A DNA stretch of 64,000 nucleotides from Ditylenchus dipsaci (lineage: Eukaryota > Nematoda > Chromadorea > Rhabditida > Anguinidae), in assembly GCA_004194705.1 (NCBI GenBank), contig SADC01000106.1, forward strand, positions 1 to 64,000, written 5' to 3'. A program made the position numbers and the translations under genes. This document shows, piece by piece, positions 20,754 through 32,384 of this stretch. The stretch's first letter is position 1; the number at the start of each line of letters is the position of its first letter. Under the pieces are notes generated by a model, which did not search any database, was not told where the DNA came from, and saw only the letters and a program-made list of their open reading frames with translations.

Positions 20754-22741
20754 ATGCAAGGACTGGAACTTGTTATTGATGAATATGAATCGCCGAAGCG
20801 CGGAAAAGCCACGAAATTCAAGCAGCTGGATGTCTACGAAAGCGAGGATCTTTTCATGCTTGGAGCAGCTCAGAATTGGCTAATTGGAAACTGTGAGTAT
20901 ACGTAAGGATCATTAATAAGCTGCTATATTTTTTCAGTCATGAGTCAAGAGATCTAAAGAAAAGCAGACGGACGACTACATGTGCAAGTATAGTCGACTG
21001 AGCAATTATGGCTGTCAGATGAAGCTCAAGATTAGGAGGCCACATGACTCAGAGAAAATATCGTGGAGCAAAGCTATGGAGTTCACGAACACAAATCTAA
21101 GAAGCCAGTCGTTTTGAATGAAATCGTCAAGAAGATCGTCCGTGAAGACAAGACTCTGTCAGCCATGCAAATGCAGGACAGATTCAGGTAACTTGCATTC
21201 GGTTATATTTCTCAATTAGATCATTTACAGGCCAGCCAACGTCAGGCTCGATCCACATCTCCACTTCCGAGTGTTAAGCAGCTCGAAAACCTCAAGTATC
21301 GCAACAAAAAGGTTCGAATGTCCGGATATCTGACCTCCGACAGTATGTTGACAGCAAAAGTCACTTGCCAGAAGATTGCAATGAGCCGTTTGTGGTCAAG
21401 TTCGATACAAGGGTTGCGGATGAAACCGAACAATTTTGCTTGGTCTGGTCGACTCGAAGACTTTTGGAACTGCAGAAACACTCAAGAATGCTGCAGGTGG
21501 ATGGAACTTACAAGACTAATTGGTTGGGATTCCCTGTGCTGGTATGCTTTTATAGATATTTTCCTTCACTGTGCTTTTTCTAGTTGAGCGGCTTCTCTGA
21601 CTCAAACGGGAAATTTTTCGCAACATTCATGGCACTAGTGTCAAGTGAAACGACGTGGTCTTACAAGTGCTTCTTATCGGCGATTTCAAACCTTGGCTAT
21701 GCCCCTGAACTTGTGATGGGTGATGGTGATTCAAAATTTCTGCAGGTGCCTCTATTCCTCTATCGTTATTCTATTCGTTAGTATGTTTTTTAGCTGTTGA
21801 AGGACTTGGGGATATGTTCTCCGTGCTATGTGCTTTGCCCATGTGATGCCTAATCTTGATAAGAAGTTGCGCCCAAAAGACTGAAAAAAGTGCGCATGGA
21901 GATTGAAGGGAGTATGTTTTTTGCAGCAGGCGATGTCAGAAGCAGAGTTTTCGCAAGGTTTGTAGCTTGTTCACCAGCTTAGTTACTGCGATAAATTTAG
22001 CTAAAAAATGCTTGGCACAAGAATGGCACCACAGATACTGCAGAAATCCTCAAGCTCTGGCTGTGTGTCGCTATTTCGAAGGGCAATGGATGAATGGTGC
22101 TCTCTCAACATGGTATGAGGCTACTCAGAATTCATCTCAACTAACACGGCTTGGAGTCGAGAAATGCTGTGCTTAAGAAACTCACAATGCGGAAGAAATT
22201 GGGCCTTGATGCGTTCACTGAATGGGCTGAGCGAACGTTGAATTTGGAGTGCGAAACCCGAAGAACAGGTAGGTGGTATTACTAAATATTCGAGTCATCA
22301 TTTTGTGTATTAGGTAGCTGCAATAATTCAGTGGTTGACCAGGTTTGTATCGAGATGCTTTCATCCTGAAGAAAGAAACAGCGGAAAGAATCGTCTGAAG
22401 AAGTTAATCAATTCTGATGTTCACCTATTGCTGCGAAGTGAGGCCACCGATGCGGATGTGCTACAAATGTGCTCTGAATTGCGTCAATCATCGTTTGAAA
22501 ACTGGAAACGCTACAAGCAGATTCGAACAAGCTTCTACATCATTGCGCCCTCGTCAATCTGGATAGGTTACTATCAGTGCAGCTGTCGGGATGGAAGAAA
22601 AAGCGGATGTGCAAGCATGCAGTCATGCTAATGTGTCAAAAGGAATCTTGTCCTATCCGCCGGATGCCAGTGACAGATTCTCCAGCGCAAAGAAAGATGG
22701 GTCGACCAACTCTTGCTTCTCAAGCTCTATCTAGAGAGTAA
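20754..22741 (+). CDS. MULE transposase (zinc finger, DDE, SWIM)
   Basis: The ATG at 20754 begins MQGLELVIDEY. Small introns are visible at 20903-20937, 21188-21230, 21542-21583, 21746-21793 and 22269-22313 (35-48 bp, GT-AG). Domains in order: a FLYWCH/WRKY-type finger (cysteines in YMCKYS and YGCQM, then HEH near 21075); a helical linker; a DDE core with VDGTYK at 21497, VMGDGDS near 21713 and CFAHVMPNLDKKLR near 21833; a WYEA..STNNGLE-type segment near 22113-22160; and a SWIM finger near 22575-22640 (CSC then CKH). The stop is TAA at 22739. The reading frame changes about ten times, always as if one base were missing, mostly in short homopolymers (for example 20960-20963, 21055-21058, 21306-21310, 21875-21878, 22588-22590). 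No substitution-type stop is needed to explain it. I favour an intact gene with assembly errors; slow decay is the alternative. Confidence 0.8.
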
Positions 22742-22822
22742 AGTATTAGTTGTCGAATATTGTTATTGTTTTGTTAGAAATAAAATTGGTCTGGTTTTTT
22801 TTACTAACCTTTTATTTCTCTT

Positions 22823-22980
22823 ACAGTCAAACCTCGGTTATGCGCCACATCAGAATCGACCTCAGAGTAGCGTATAACCGGGGTGTGTATAACTGGAGGG
22901 TCACATCATAGAAATAGGCCATCTTAGCTCAATCGATTGCAATTACGGTGCCGTATAACCGAAGTTAAACTCCAGTTGAC
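22823..22980. repeat. MITE with ACAGTCAAACCTCG end, nested in the MULE
   Basis: The left end ACAGTCAAACCTCGGTTATG and the right end AACCGAAGTTAAACTCCAGT enclose a 158-bp non-coding sequence. It is one of about eight copies in the window of a pogo/Tigger-like family. It lies between the transposase stop and the right array. Confidence 0.6.
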
Positions 22981-23204
22981 CTAAACACTGGAACCGCATA
23001 ATAGATGCTGAAGCACGAAAATTACATGATCTAGGAAGGATCTAAGCTACTGAGGTTGGATCTGGACTATTGAGGTTAGATCTAGTCCACTGAGGTTAAA
23101 TCTGGGCCATAATGAACTTAGAATTCTTGGAGAATTAAAAATATACAGACAAACAAAGCATAAATGGACGATTAAGCACTAGAATCACAACAGTATTACA
23201 TGCG

Positions 23205-23365
23205 AGAAAATCTGGGACAGAAATGAGGAAATCTGGGACAAAAAAAAGTGAATCTGGACAAAAAAAGTGAATCTGGGACAAAAAAAAGTGAATCTGGGAC
23301 AAGTCAAATCTGGGACAGAAAAAGTGAATCTGGGTCAAAAAAAGTGAATCTGGGACAAAAAAAAG
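23205..23365 (+). repeat. Right tandem-array end of the MULE
   Basis: About eight units of GTGAATCTGGGACAAAAAAA, the inverse of the left array, lie just inside the right terminus. Unit boundaries and spacer lengths vary, as in the left array. Confidence 0.8.
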
Positions 23366-23639
23366 TTTTGCCCATTTTTGACCCCAAATGCTGATTTTTG
23401 ACATTTTTTGGCTGATTTTCCGGTCCTCCTACTTGGGAACCTGAGTTACAAGAACATTCGAGAAAATTTACAAAAAAAATATCTCTAGTGTTTTCGATAG
23501 TTTTTTTACAAATAGAACGTATCACATATGTGGCTATAATTTCGTTACATATAAATGTGGCGTTCGCTAAATTTTATCCGGGTTCATGTATGTACCATAG
23601 TGACCGCGCCGTCCGTCGCCGTCCCTGCGTTTTGGCTAA

Positions 23640-24110
23640 AATTGTTTTACGCCGCCAAATTATTCTTTTACCCCGCCAAATATATCATTTATCCCCCCAA
23701 ATCGTAAAAATGTGTATTTCTCGTTGTTTTTATGTCGTAAATTTTTTTTCTTTTGATCATCATGTAGCCCTGAATCTCTAGTTTCTGATAAGCTATCAAC
23801 TGACTCCTTGTTGTTAAGAAAAATTGAGAAATACCCGTTTTTATGAAACAACTGGGTATTTCTCAACTTTTCTCAACAACAAGGAGTCAGTTGATAGCTT
23901 ATAAGAAACTAGAAATTCAGGGCTACATGTGATCAAAAGAAAAAAAATTTCACGACATAAAAACGGTGCGTTATCGTTTCAGCACTTTTTTCAAATGTAA
24001 AAAAATTTGAAAATGAAAAAAAACTTTTTTTCATTCTAAGACTGCCTTGGTCCCCACTGTTGTTTTTTTCATTCAAGAATATTTTCATTTAATGATTGCC
24101 TTGGTCCCCC
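23640..24110. repeat. Composite palindromes
   Basis: GCCGCCAAATTATTCTTTTA units and a TGTGTATTTCTCGTTGTTTT block precede a palindrome at 23745-23945 with ATCATGTAGCCCTGAATCTC arms and a TGAGAAATACCCGTTT centre. Two TTGGTCCCC motifs follow (24048, 24099). The same blocks occur inverted at 44380-44560, so an older element has copies about 20 kb apart. Confidence 0.5.
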
Positions 24111-24269
24111 TTGTTGTTTTTTCGAAAATTTTTAGATTGTGTCCGAACCACCCCAAACCACTCAAACCACCTCAAGCCACCCAAAACATCCAAAAATGGC
24201 CGAAAGCATTCAACACACCCAAAACCAACCAAAACCACCCGAAACCATCCAAAACTACTCCAAATAAAA

Positions 24270-24405
24270 GTTTTGCGGGAATTGAAATTTTAGATGAAGC
24301 TGTGTTAGAAACCAAGTTAAAAAGTCAGTACAGATATTCAATCATGCAGAATTTTCTTGAATTGGCGGGGACAACCATTGTCGTAGACGGCCATGGCCCT
24401 TTAAG
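24270..24405. repeat. Half of a TTAA-family MITE
   Basis: GTTAGAAACCAAGTTAAAAA and GACGGCCATGGCCCTTTAAG match the right half of the TTAA MITE family. The left half appears replaced by a C-rich ACCAAAACCACC tract (24130-24265). Confidence 0.45.
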
Positions 24406-24419
24406 GTTCTGAGCGACCT

Positions 24420-25690
24420 TCAATGGTCGTTCAGGACTTTCGCGTACCCGGTCCTGGTGAGTCTTCACTAGTCTTAATCAATCTTTATCGGTACAGTGTA
24501 GCACAGAATTTTCCTCATCTACACCTTAATCTTTGATATGTTGAATAATTTGTTGAGTCACATAATATTTAGACAGTTTTAATTGCTGAAAAAATTGGCC
24601 ACAAATTTTAATGACCAAACGTAATTGACACATACCGCTTTCACAAACTATACTAAAATGTTAATCCTCTTTTATTGAAAACTGCACATGAGTTGCATAT
24701 TAGACAAGTTTGTCAGGGCTGCGATCTCAAAAATTAGAAAAAAATTCATGTTCTGATTGTCATTTAAACCAAAATGTAAAAATAATAAGATTTGGGGCCG
24801 TGAAAGTCCAAATATTATTTATCGAGAGGAGTAGTTTTGGAACACCCACAGTTTGAAATTTTCCGCCAGCAGTTTGCCTTAATCCCATAGAAGCTCATTT
24901 TTTACAAAAAAAAATTATTTTGCTTTTTTTCCGAGCTTGTACTGTTTTTCGAAAAAAGTTGTAAATTCGTAAAATTTCATGAAAAACTCGAGAAAAAAAG
25001 CAAAAACTATGTGTAAAAAAATTGCCTTGGGAAAAAAATGTTCTGAAATTTAGCCTTCGCGATAATGATGGGATAGGACCACAGAGATTGCTAATTTTTT
25101 AAGTGGCCACGCTCATACTTCTTGGTGTTGAAACTGAAATGTACTATTTTTTAGCACAATTTCTATCGCAGCTCCTGTGATTTTAGATATACAACCAACT
25201 CGCCAACAAAAAACTCGCCAACGGTGAACTTGCCGGTCCCAAGGAGCAGTTAAATCAAAGGGCAGTCAAATCGAAGCGCCTCTTCAGGGGCTTGGAGCTG
25301 TCTTGAAGCGACATACTTTAGACACAAATCACTCAAAAGTTATTCTGGATGCATATAACATGTATGCATAGCAGAGCTTTTTCATGCGGTAGGTCGTACT
25401 TAACATTTTTGTTCATAATTAGCCCCTTTTTGGTTAATTTAGGCATTTTAGACAGGCCTAAATTCTTTTAAAATTGGCCAGAAAGGGAACTTTTAGATAG
25501 GCCCGAAGCTTAATTTTTTATTGACCAGAACCTAAAAAATGTCTTTTTTGAAATAATAAGGTGATTTTAGGTCGATAAAAGGTGTTTGGGAACACTTTAA
25601 ATGCGTCACATTTCATCACATTTCAGAAAGCAAAGTTTGCATTTCAGTTCAATCAAATCGTGAAATGCAAACGAAATTTATGAAATGTGC
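24420..25690. other. Repeat-poor non-coding stretch
   Basis: No supported exon was found. Near 24930-25000 a small palindrome with TTTTTCGAAAAAAG is present. A degenerate copy of the TTAGACACAAATCACTC module lies at 25318-25350. The rest is AT-rich with no recognised feature. Confidence 0.4.
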
Positions 25691-26582
25691 TGAAATCTCG
25701 GTACTTGTTTACTTGCTTTTTTGGTCTTATAAATAGTGTTTAGACGTCTTCTAAGTTATTTTTATACACTAAAAACAATAAAAAAGTGTTTCCTAACAAT
25801 TTCCGTACTAAAAAATGAGTTTTTTAAAAAAAAAATTTGGTTACCATAACTTGACCAATTGCCTTGGTCCCGCAAACTGAATAAATCAAAAAGGGTAACT
25901 GGATATCCTTAAACACCAAAAAGACGGGATTTGAACAAAGTTTTGTTAGCTGGGGCCTACTGCATAAAGAAACTCTGGTATGCGTATTGTTTTTATGCAT
26001 CCAGCGTCACTTTCGAGTGATTTGTGTCTAAGGTATGTGGGTGTGCGCATCTCAACTCCAAGCCCCATCATGCATCCAGAGTCACTTTCGAGTGATTTGT
26101 GTCTAAGGTATGTGGGTGTGCGCATCTCAACCCCAAGCAACCAAGCCCCCTGCATCTACGAAGGGGGAATAGATAATGTGGCATAATAATAGATAATGTG
26201 GCATGATAAAAGGGCACGAGGTTTTGCGCGGGAATTCGAATTTTTTTCTTATCATCCACTCCCTTTTTTTTCTAGCCATACGTTAGTTCATATTTTTCAA
26301 TCTACAGAGTGGCCCAAAAACCCTGAAATTTTTCATAATTAACACTGTTTTGTTTAAGACTTTTGAATTTATATATTTCTTACATTATTCAGCAGTGTTT
26401 GTAGCTTGTTTAAAGCCAAGATCAAGGGCTACGTGCTAGTGCAAAAACATTCCGAAATCACAACAAAATTTATCACAGGAAATATAGAAGATATGCATGG
26501 AAACAATGGGAAAAAGTTTCTGATCAAAAAATTTCAAAAATTGAATTTTTAATTTTCCGAATTTTTTCGGGCCATCATGTAT

Positions 26583-26868
26583 ATTAGAGGTATGCACGGG
26601 ATTGGGATCGCTCTCGAATCGGGAACCGCATTCCGAGGATTTTGATGTTGAATCCCGATCTCGTATCCCTCCCCATCGATTTTGAAAATCTCGATCCCGA
26701 AAATTGCCAACCCCAATGAGCATTTTAAAAATAATTTTTGGCCAGATAGTTTTTGTTTTTACATAATTTTGTGGTTTTCGTGGTAATCCGATCCCGAATA
26801 CTTTTAAGGCTTCAATCCTGATCCCGAATCCCTCTCGGGGCGAAATGCACACCTCTACTATATATGTC
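26583..26868. repeat. Small hAT-like repeat, TAGAGGTATGCA ends
   Basis: The ends TAGAGGTATGCACGGGATTG and the inverse ending in TGCACACCTCTA flank a sequence rich in TCCCGA/TCGGGA. Flanks ATGTATAT and CTATATAT match at six of eight positions, compatible with an aged 8-bp hAT duplication. Similar TCCCGA-rich tracts occur at 27300-27405 and 43730-43840. Confidence 0.5.
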
Positions 26869-27136
26869 AGCATAGAGCGAATACTTCACATCGCTGTTTT
26901 TGTATTTTCTTAGTCCAACGAGCTCTACTGATCTCGTTTTATGTTTATAGTTAAGCGCTCAAAAATTTTAAAATTGATCTCCAGTTTTTCGGATTTTGGG
27001 TGTCTGAAAATTGAACGGCCGGCTGCATAATCAAATCAATTTTTTTAATAGTTTTATTTTTTAATAGTTTGATCTTAAACTGACAAAAAATCGAAATAAG
27101 ACGACTTCCTTCAAGACAAATATACCCTGAAAGACA

Positions 27137-27238
27137 TACCCAAATAACCCCCTCAAATAACCCCCTGAAATAACCCGGGTTATTTGGTGGGGCGGGGGGG
27201 TTATTTGAGGGGGGGGGGGTTATTTGGGGTATTTACGA
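27137..27238. repeat. Tight hairpin of AAATAACCCCCT units
   Basis: Units AAATAACCCCCTC (27137-27175) are followed directly by inverted units GGGGGTTATTTG (27178-27230). This gives an almost loop-free inverted array of about 100 bp. Confidence 0.6.
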
Positions 27239-27239
27239 A

Positions 27240-30200
27240 TTCTAGCTGTGCTTGTTCTTATTTAAATTTTTTTTAAGTTTTTTAAAGGTTATCTTTTTAC
27301 AGTCCCGAACGGACTTTTTCTGGTCGCGGTGAAATTTTTGAAAAGTCCCGGTCCCGGTCCCGAATTTTTTTTCTAAAGTCCCGTCCGGTAGTCCCGAAAT
27401 TGAATATTCCATCACTATTGTTCTGAAGCAATCTAGTTGAAAACTTTTGAGAAAAAGAAGAAATTCTAGAACAAAAAACACTAATTCTCAAGTACGAGCC
27501 AAGTACGAGTTTTAAACAATGCCTGTTTTCCTGCTAATTATTTTTTTCAGCATACTGATTCTAGGGAAAAAATGAAAGACGGAATAGGTATCAATACATT
27601 TGGTTAGTCTGTGAGAATGCGCTAAATATACATAGTACAATATATTTGCATATGGGTTCAGAACTTTTTGTTGATAATAACTATCAGTTCAGTAGCCGAA
27701 CTAGCCGCACAGCTCCTAAAATTCAAACTTGACTTTTCTTGAAAGTCTCAAGTCGAGACATAAGTCGAGACACAATGGAATAATACCAAGAATTGAATTA
27801 AGGGCGTTACTGGAATATTATACCACACTCCTCAAGTGCTACTAGAATATAACTACTCCCTCAATCATTCAGGCTCAGGGCCTTAGGCCTACGCTCAGGG
27901 CCTGAGCAGTACATGTGTCAGTTTTTTTTCAAAAGAATTTAAAAATGGTGGTTTTAGGTACCACTGCAAAGTAATTGGGGAGAGGTATATTCCAATAAAG
28001 TACAATTCAGTCTGGATTTTCTTGATCTCAATCTCATGACTTCATTGAAATAGGCTGATGCTCCACTCAAATTTGACGACGCTCCTTTTTCAAGAAAAGC
28101 TTCCTGGGGAAACGATAAATTTGCTTGCTCATCTACAACATGCCTTGTGGTGCCATTTGCCCGCGGTATGCAAGGGCTGGCCTTCTGCTTCTGGTAAATA
28201 GAATAGCGATCAAATTCGTTGATGGTTTTCATTTACATAATCATGTTGCACAGAGTCTGACCACGGAACTCAAAAATTCAATTTAACGGCCTTTCTTGGT
28301 GCTAGCCATCAACGAAAAGTTACATGAAACTTTTCGCTGGCGAGTTTTACAGTTAGCGAGTTGGTTGCGCCCCTGTCTTGGGTGTGTTCACTAAGTCCTC
28401 TTATTTTACTCTTTTGTGCTACCCTGCATGACAGCAAGACAAAATCTATAAAAAACTTCACTCATCTCGGATACTACAACTTTTAGGGTAAATCTGGTCC
28501 TACACCTTCTAACCTCGGTTTTAGGAATTCAAAAATTGTGTGACAACAAATTCAACGTAGTCACCGTGCATATCATTTTTTAAAAAAAATGTTAGGGGCC
28601 TTTATTTTGATGGGTCTTCATTTTCATTTTTTTGCTGACAGAAGTGATTTCAAAACTCATAAAACATATTTTCAAAGTAACAACAATCCTAACTAGAGAA
28701 CTGGCGATGTGATGTGTGGCAGCGTACCAGCGAATTTGGGCCAAAAACATCGCAGCGCAACAGCGTGTGCAAATTTTTGAAAATAGCGCGTAACGCAGCG
28801 CAACCACGGATGGCCAAACAACATCGCAGCACAACATCTCAAAAAGGCAAAACCGATACTCTAATACAAACTATGACTTGTCACGTTGGTTTGTGATGCG
28901 CTTATCTCTTTCTCGAACCAGCGGTTGTACCAGGTTGTTATGTAAGTCCTGTCAAGACATTCCTTCTTGGATGGGACATCAAAGCAAGATAAAAGCGATG
29001 CGGCCTTTGTCCCTGGTAGATTATTTTATTTATTTGACACATCCACACGACAAGATTTCGTTATGTCAAAAGATAGATAGGTCCCATCTATTAATAGGTA
29101 CCAGTGCTTGGCGATTCTCCGCTCTTGAATCATAGATCCAAGAGCAAGAGTAGGAGCTCGAATTTTCAAGCCAGCAACAGGAGCCAATTTTCTTGTCTAT
29201 GATCGCTGTAAAAAAAACTTTCTTCGAACAAAAAATTATTTTGTGATGGTGTTTTTAAACAGCCACTACAAAATCACGGAAGCCAAGAGCAAGAGCAGGA
29301 GCGATAATTCTGAAACGCCTAGCATTGGTAAGGACCTATCTACTAATTGGCTTCTCTACAAGAGGGATTGAAAGAAAGATCGACCGCTCTAACACTGAGA
29401 ATACAGTAAATTTTACAGTATAGTAAGTTTCTTGAGACTTTAAAAACGTAACCCACACCATTTTAGAAGGCTACTAGGATTAGAAGGCTCCCAAACTCCA
29501 GAAATTTTGAGACTGGTTTGTGCGGCTGCGCGATATTTGCTCGAAACGATAATTGCTCAGCGTATTAATTGCTCAGACGACAATTGCTCAAAACGACAAT
29601 TGCTCAAACAACGCGTGCTCAAACGACAGTTGCGGAAACGACATTCTGCAACCGGAATATACTGGAATATACCCTCCCCAATGATTTTTGGAGGCTACTT
29701 AACACTACCATTTTTTAAGAAAAAAGTTGTGCAGAAGCCCTTGTTAGTATTGGCCAGGCCCTGAGCCTAACCGTAAGACTAGCCATACGAGCCTAAGTCT
29801 AAATTATTAGGTGGGCTATATCCCAGTAGCGTTTTTTGGGTGGGTATATTCCAGTAGCGCGGTTTTACCGCTTTCCTCACTACCGTAAATCCTTTACATC
29901 AGAAAAAAAAGTAAATCGATGTGCAATTGACGTTAAGCAATTGTAGTTTTGATCCAGCGTCGTTTGAGAATTACAAACACTTTATTTAAATTAAAGTCAC
30001 TTACGCAGACTTTTCGGAGTACAGGGTGGCCCAAAAAAAACTAAAAAAAATTCGAAAAATTTTGTCAAGGGCTTCCGCACACTGTCTGATATACAGCTTT
30101 TTTGCCGTAAACAAGGATGTTTAAATAACGGTTGTGAGGCCGGTACCGAGTCCTCTCATTCTGCCGTAGTCTTAGGTATAGCTCTCGTAGCATGAGATCA

Positions 30201-30435
30201 ACGCGGCTCGCTCCACAGGGCTAACTCACTAAGTGGTTGCTTCCCATATGTTGCTTGCCTCGAAGCTGACCTTATGACCTAAGACTGCAACCGTCCATCC
30301 TTGTTACACCAAATTCAATATAAAAAAATAGAGAAACGATGAAAAAAAAATAAATGAATGCGACACGTGAAATTTCAATGACTCAACTGTCTAATTTAAA
30401 CTGTTCAAAAAGTCTGAATTGAACAGCAAATTCTG
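27240..30435. other. Interior of the 5.6-kb fold-back, no supported gene
   Basis: Open frames here lack splice context and conserved residues. Visible repeats are a TCCCGG-rich tract (27300-27405), CAATTGCTCAAACGACAATT-type short repeats (29540-29640), CTGGAATATACC/GGTATATTCCAGTAGCGC ends (29655, 29838-29862) and one CAGGGTGGCCC end at 30025. Confidence 0.45.
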
Positions 30436-32384
30436 ACATATTTCTTTGAAATTTCGCTGTGATTTTCGAAATGTTTTTGCACTAGCACGCAGTCCTAGAT
30501 CTCGGCTTTTAAACAAGCTACAAACACTTCTGAATGATGTAAGAAATATATAAATTCAAAAGTCTTAAACAAAACAGTGTTAATTATGAAAAATTTCAGG
30601 GTTTTTGGGCCACTCTGTAGATTGAAAAATATGAACTAACGTATGGCTAGAAAAAAAAAGGGAGTGGATGATAAGAAAAAAAATTCGAATTCCCGCGCAA
30701 AACCTCGTGCCCTTTTATCATGCCACATTATCTATTATTATGCCACATTATCTATTCCCCCTTCGTAGATGCAGGGGGCTTGGTTGCTTGGGGTTGAGAT
30801 GCGCACACCCACATACCTTAGACACAAATCACTCGAAAGTGACTCTGGATGCATGGATGGGGCTTGGAGTTGAGATGCGCACACCCACATACCTTAGACA
30901 CAAATCACTCGAAAGTGACGCTGGATGCATAAAAACAATACGCATACCAGAGTTTCTTTATGCAGTAGGCCCCAGCTAACAAAACTTTGTTCAAATCCCG
31001 TCTTTTTGGTGTTTAAGGATATCCAGTTACCCTTTTTGATTTATTCAGTTTGCGGGACCAAGGCAATTGGTCAAGTTATGGTAACCAAATTTTTTTTTTA
31101 AAAACTCATTTTTTAGTACGGAAATTGTTAGGAAAACACTTTTTTATTGTTTTTAGTGTATAAAAATAACTTAGAAGACGTCTAAACACTATTTATAAGA
31201 CCAAAAAAGCAACCCCCACCCCCCCCCCCGCCCCCTCCCCAAGTAAACAAGTACCGAGAGTTTCGACAAGTTTCGATTCCTAACTCTTACCTGAAGCTGA
31301 GTCTAAAAAACCACAAAAATAAAAAACATGGGAGACCAAGGTATATTTCTTCGGGGTCCTCGAACACATATGGAGCCAAGTTTTCATGCTAACTCTGCGT
31401 AAAAGGGTTATATCCTTTTCAGAAGCGCCACTATTCATCCAGATCCTCAAGTATAATAAGTGGTTCCTTTATGAATGCTTCGCCGTGATCAATGAGCTGG
31501 CTTACACATTGTCTTAGAAGCCAATTTTTATGATGGGCTTTAAATTGAAGATCTCTTCCTTCTACATCACGAGTTTCTTATGTTTTAAAAATTGGCGTGC
31601 GACATCTTTTTTAAATGAAATTATCATTTTTTAACTCTCAGATGCTTGAAAATATAATTTTTTCCCATGCATTTTCGGAGTAAATAACCTGACACGCCAA
31701 TTCAAACATAGGAAACTCGTGGCCGTAGACGGCAATAGTCCTTTAACAGTGTTGTTTATCTTTGCGAACATTTTAGTGGTGAAAAAAATTATTGGAAGCT
31801 ACTGTATTTTGAAATTTTATAGCCCTAATAATAATGCCTTCATTTTATGATCACAAAAATCAACAAATAATTTATACAAACTTTAAGCATTTTACTTTAT
31901 TCACTTTGTGATTTTTAGTATGACGAATGACTAAAAAAGGCGGTCAGCGCCTTGGGCATTGATTATTATTTGATAAGGTGAAATTTTTACTGAATAATTT
32001 TCAATAATGCTTCGCTCAATTTCTTGGCTATCAATATGTTACCCATGTTACCCATTACCCACCCAGTGGTAGTTCAGCTTTATTACGTCTTGCAACCTGT
32101 CAAATTTCCTTACTTATAACATATTTACTCTACTTTTCTGGCACAATGCAGCCGCTCATTCTTCGTGACCAAATAAAATATTTTGTCTGACTTTGGCAAC
32201 TTCCTGAAAATTATTAAATTAAAATCACGGTATTATCATATTTTAAAACCCATCAGAAAGGTCTACTTACGTTATTCAAAGAAATTTGGATGGTATTGAA
32301 ACTACCATTTTCGAAAAAAAAATCGCACAAAAGCCCTTGTTAGTAAGGCATCGGCTAAGCCAAGCCAAAGTACAAATCATTGGG

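Larger units (their letters stand above)
20505..23373 (+). mobile_element. Autonomous MULE transposon with array-type inverted ends
   Basis: The element is bounded by GGGCAATAC and TTTTGCCC and flanked by a perfect 9-bp duplication, ATTTTTGAC (20496-20504 and 23374-23382). The left end (20511-20690) holds about eight units such as GACCCAGATTCACTTTTTT. The right end (about 23205-23365) holds the same unit inverted. The interior carries a spliced transposase gene (20754-22741) and a nested MITE (22823-22980). The 9-bp duplication and the transposase type identify the Mutator superfamily. Tandem repeats within the inverted ends are the architecture of Foldback elements, whose NOF partner encodes a MULE-type transposase. 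The perfect duplication suggests a recent insertion. Confidence 0.88.
25696..31259. mobile_element. 5.6-kb fold-back structure with ~800-bp arms
   Basis: The left arm (about 25696-26485) and right arm (about 30440-31259) are near-perfect inverted copies. The ends are TCTCGGTACTTGTTTACTT and its inverse. Each arm includes two copies of the TTAGACACAAATCACTCGAA module, a CCCCCTTCGTAGATGCAGG block and CAAAAACCCTGAAATTTTTC. Minor differences include a C/G-run expansion in the right arm at 31210-31238. The 3.95-kb interior contains smaller palindromes but no transposase. No clear target duplication was found at the ends. It may be a large non-autonomous transposon or an inverted duplication. Confidence 0.7.

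Noticed and set aside
23135..23525. Minus-strand frames rich in FFCPDSLF
   Set aside because: They are translations of the right array of the MULE, not genes.
30668..30979. 103-codon open frame and its near-copies at 25946-26259
   Set aside because: The same sequence is present inverted in the other arm of the 25.7-31.3 kb palindrome and consists of dispersed repeat modules.
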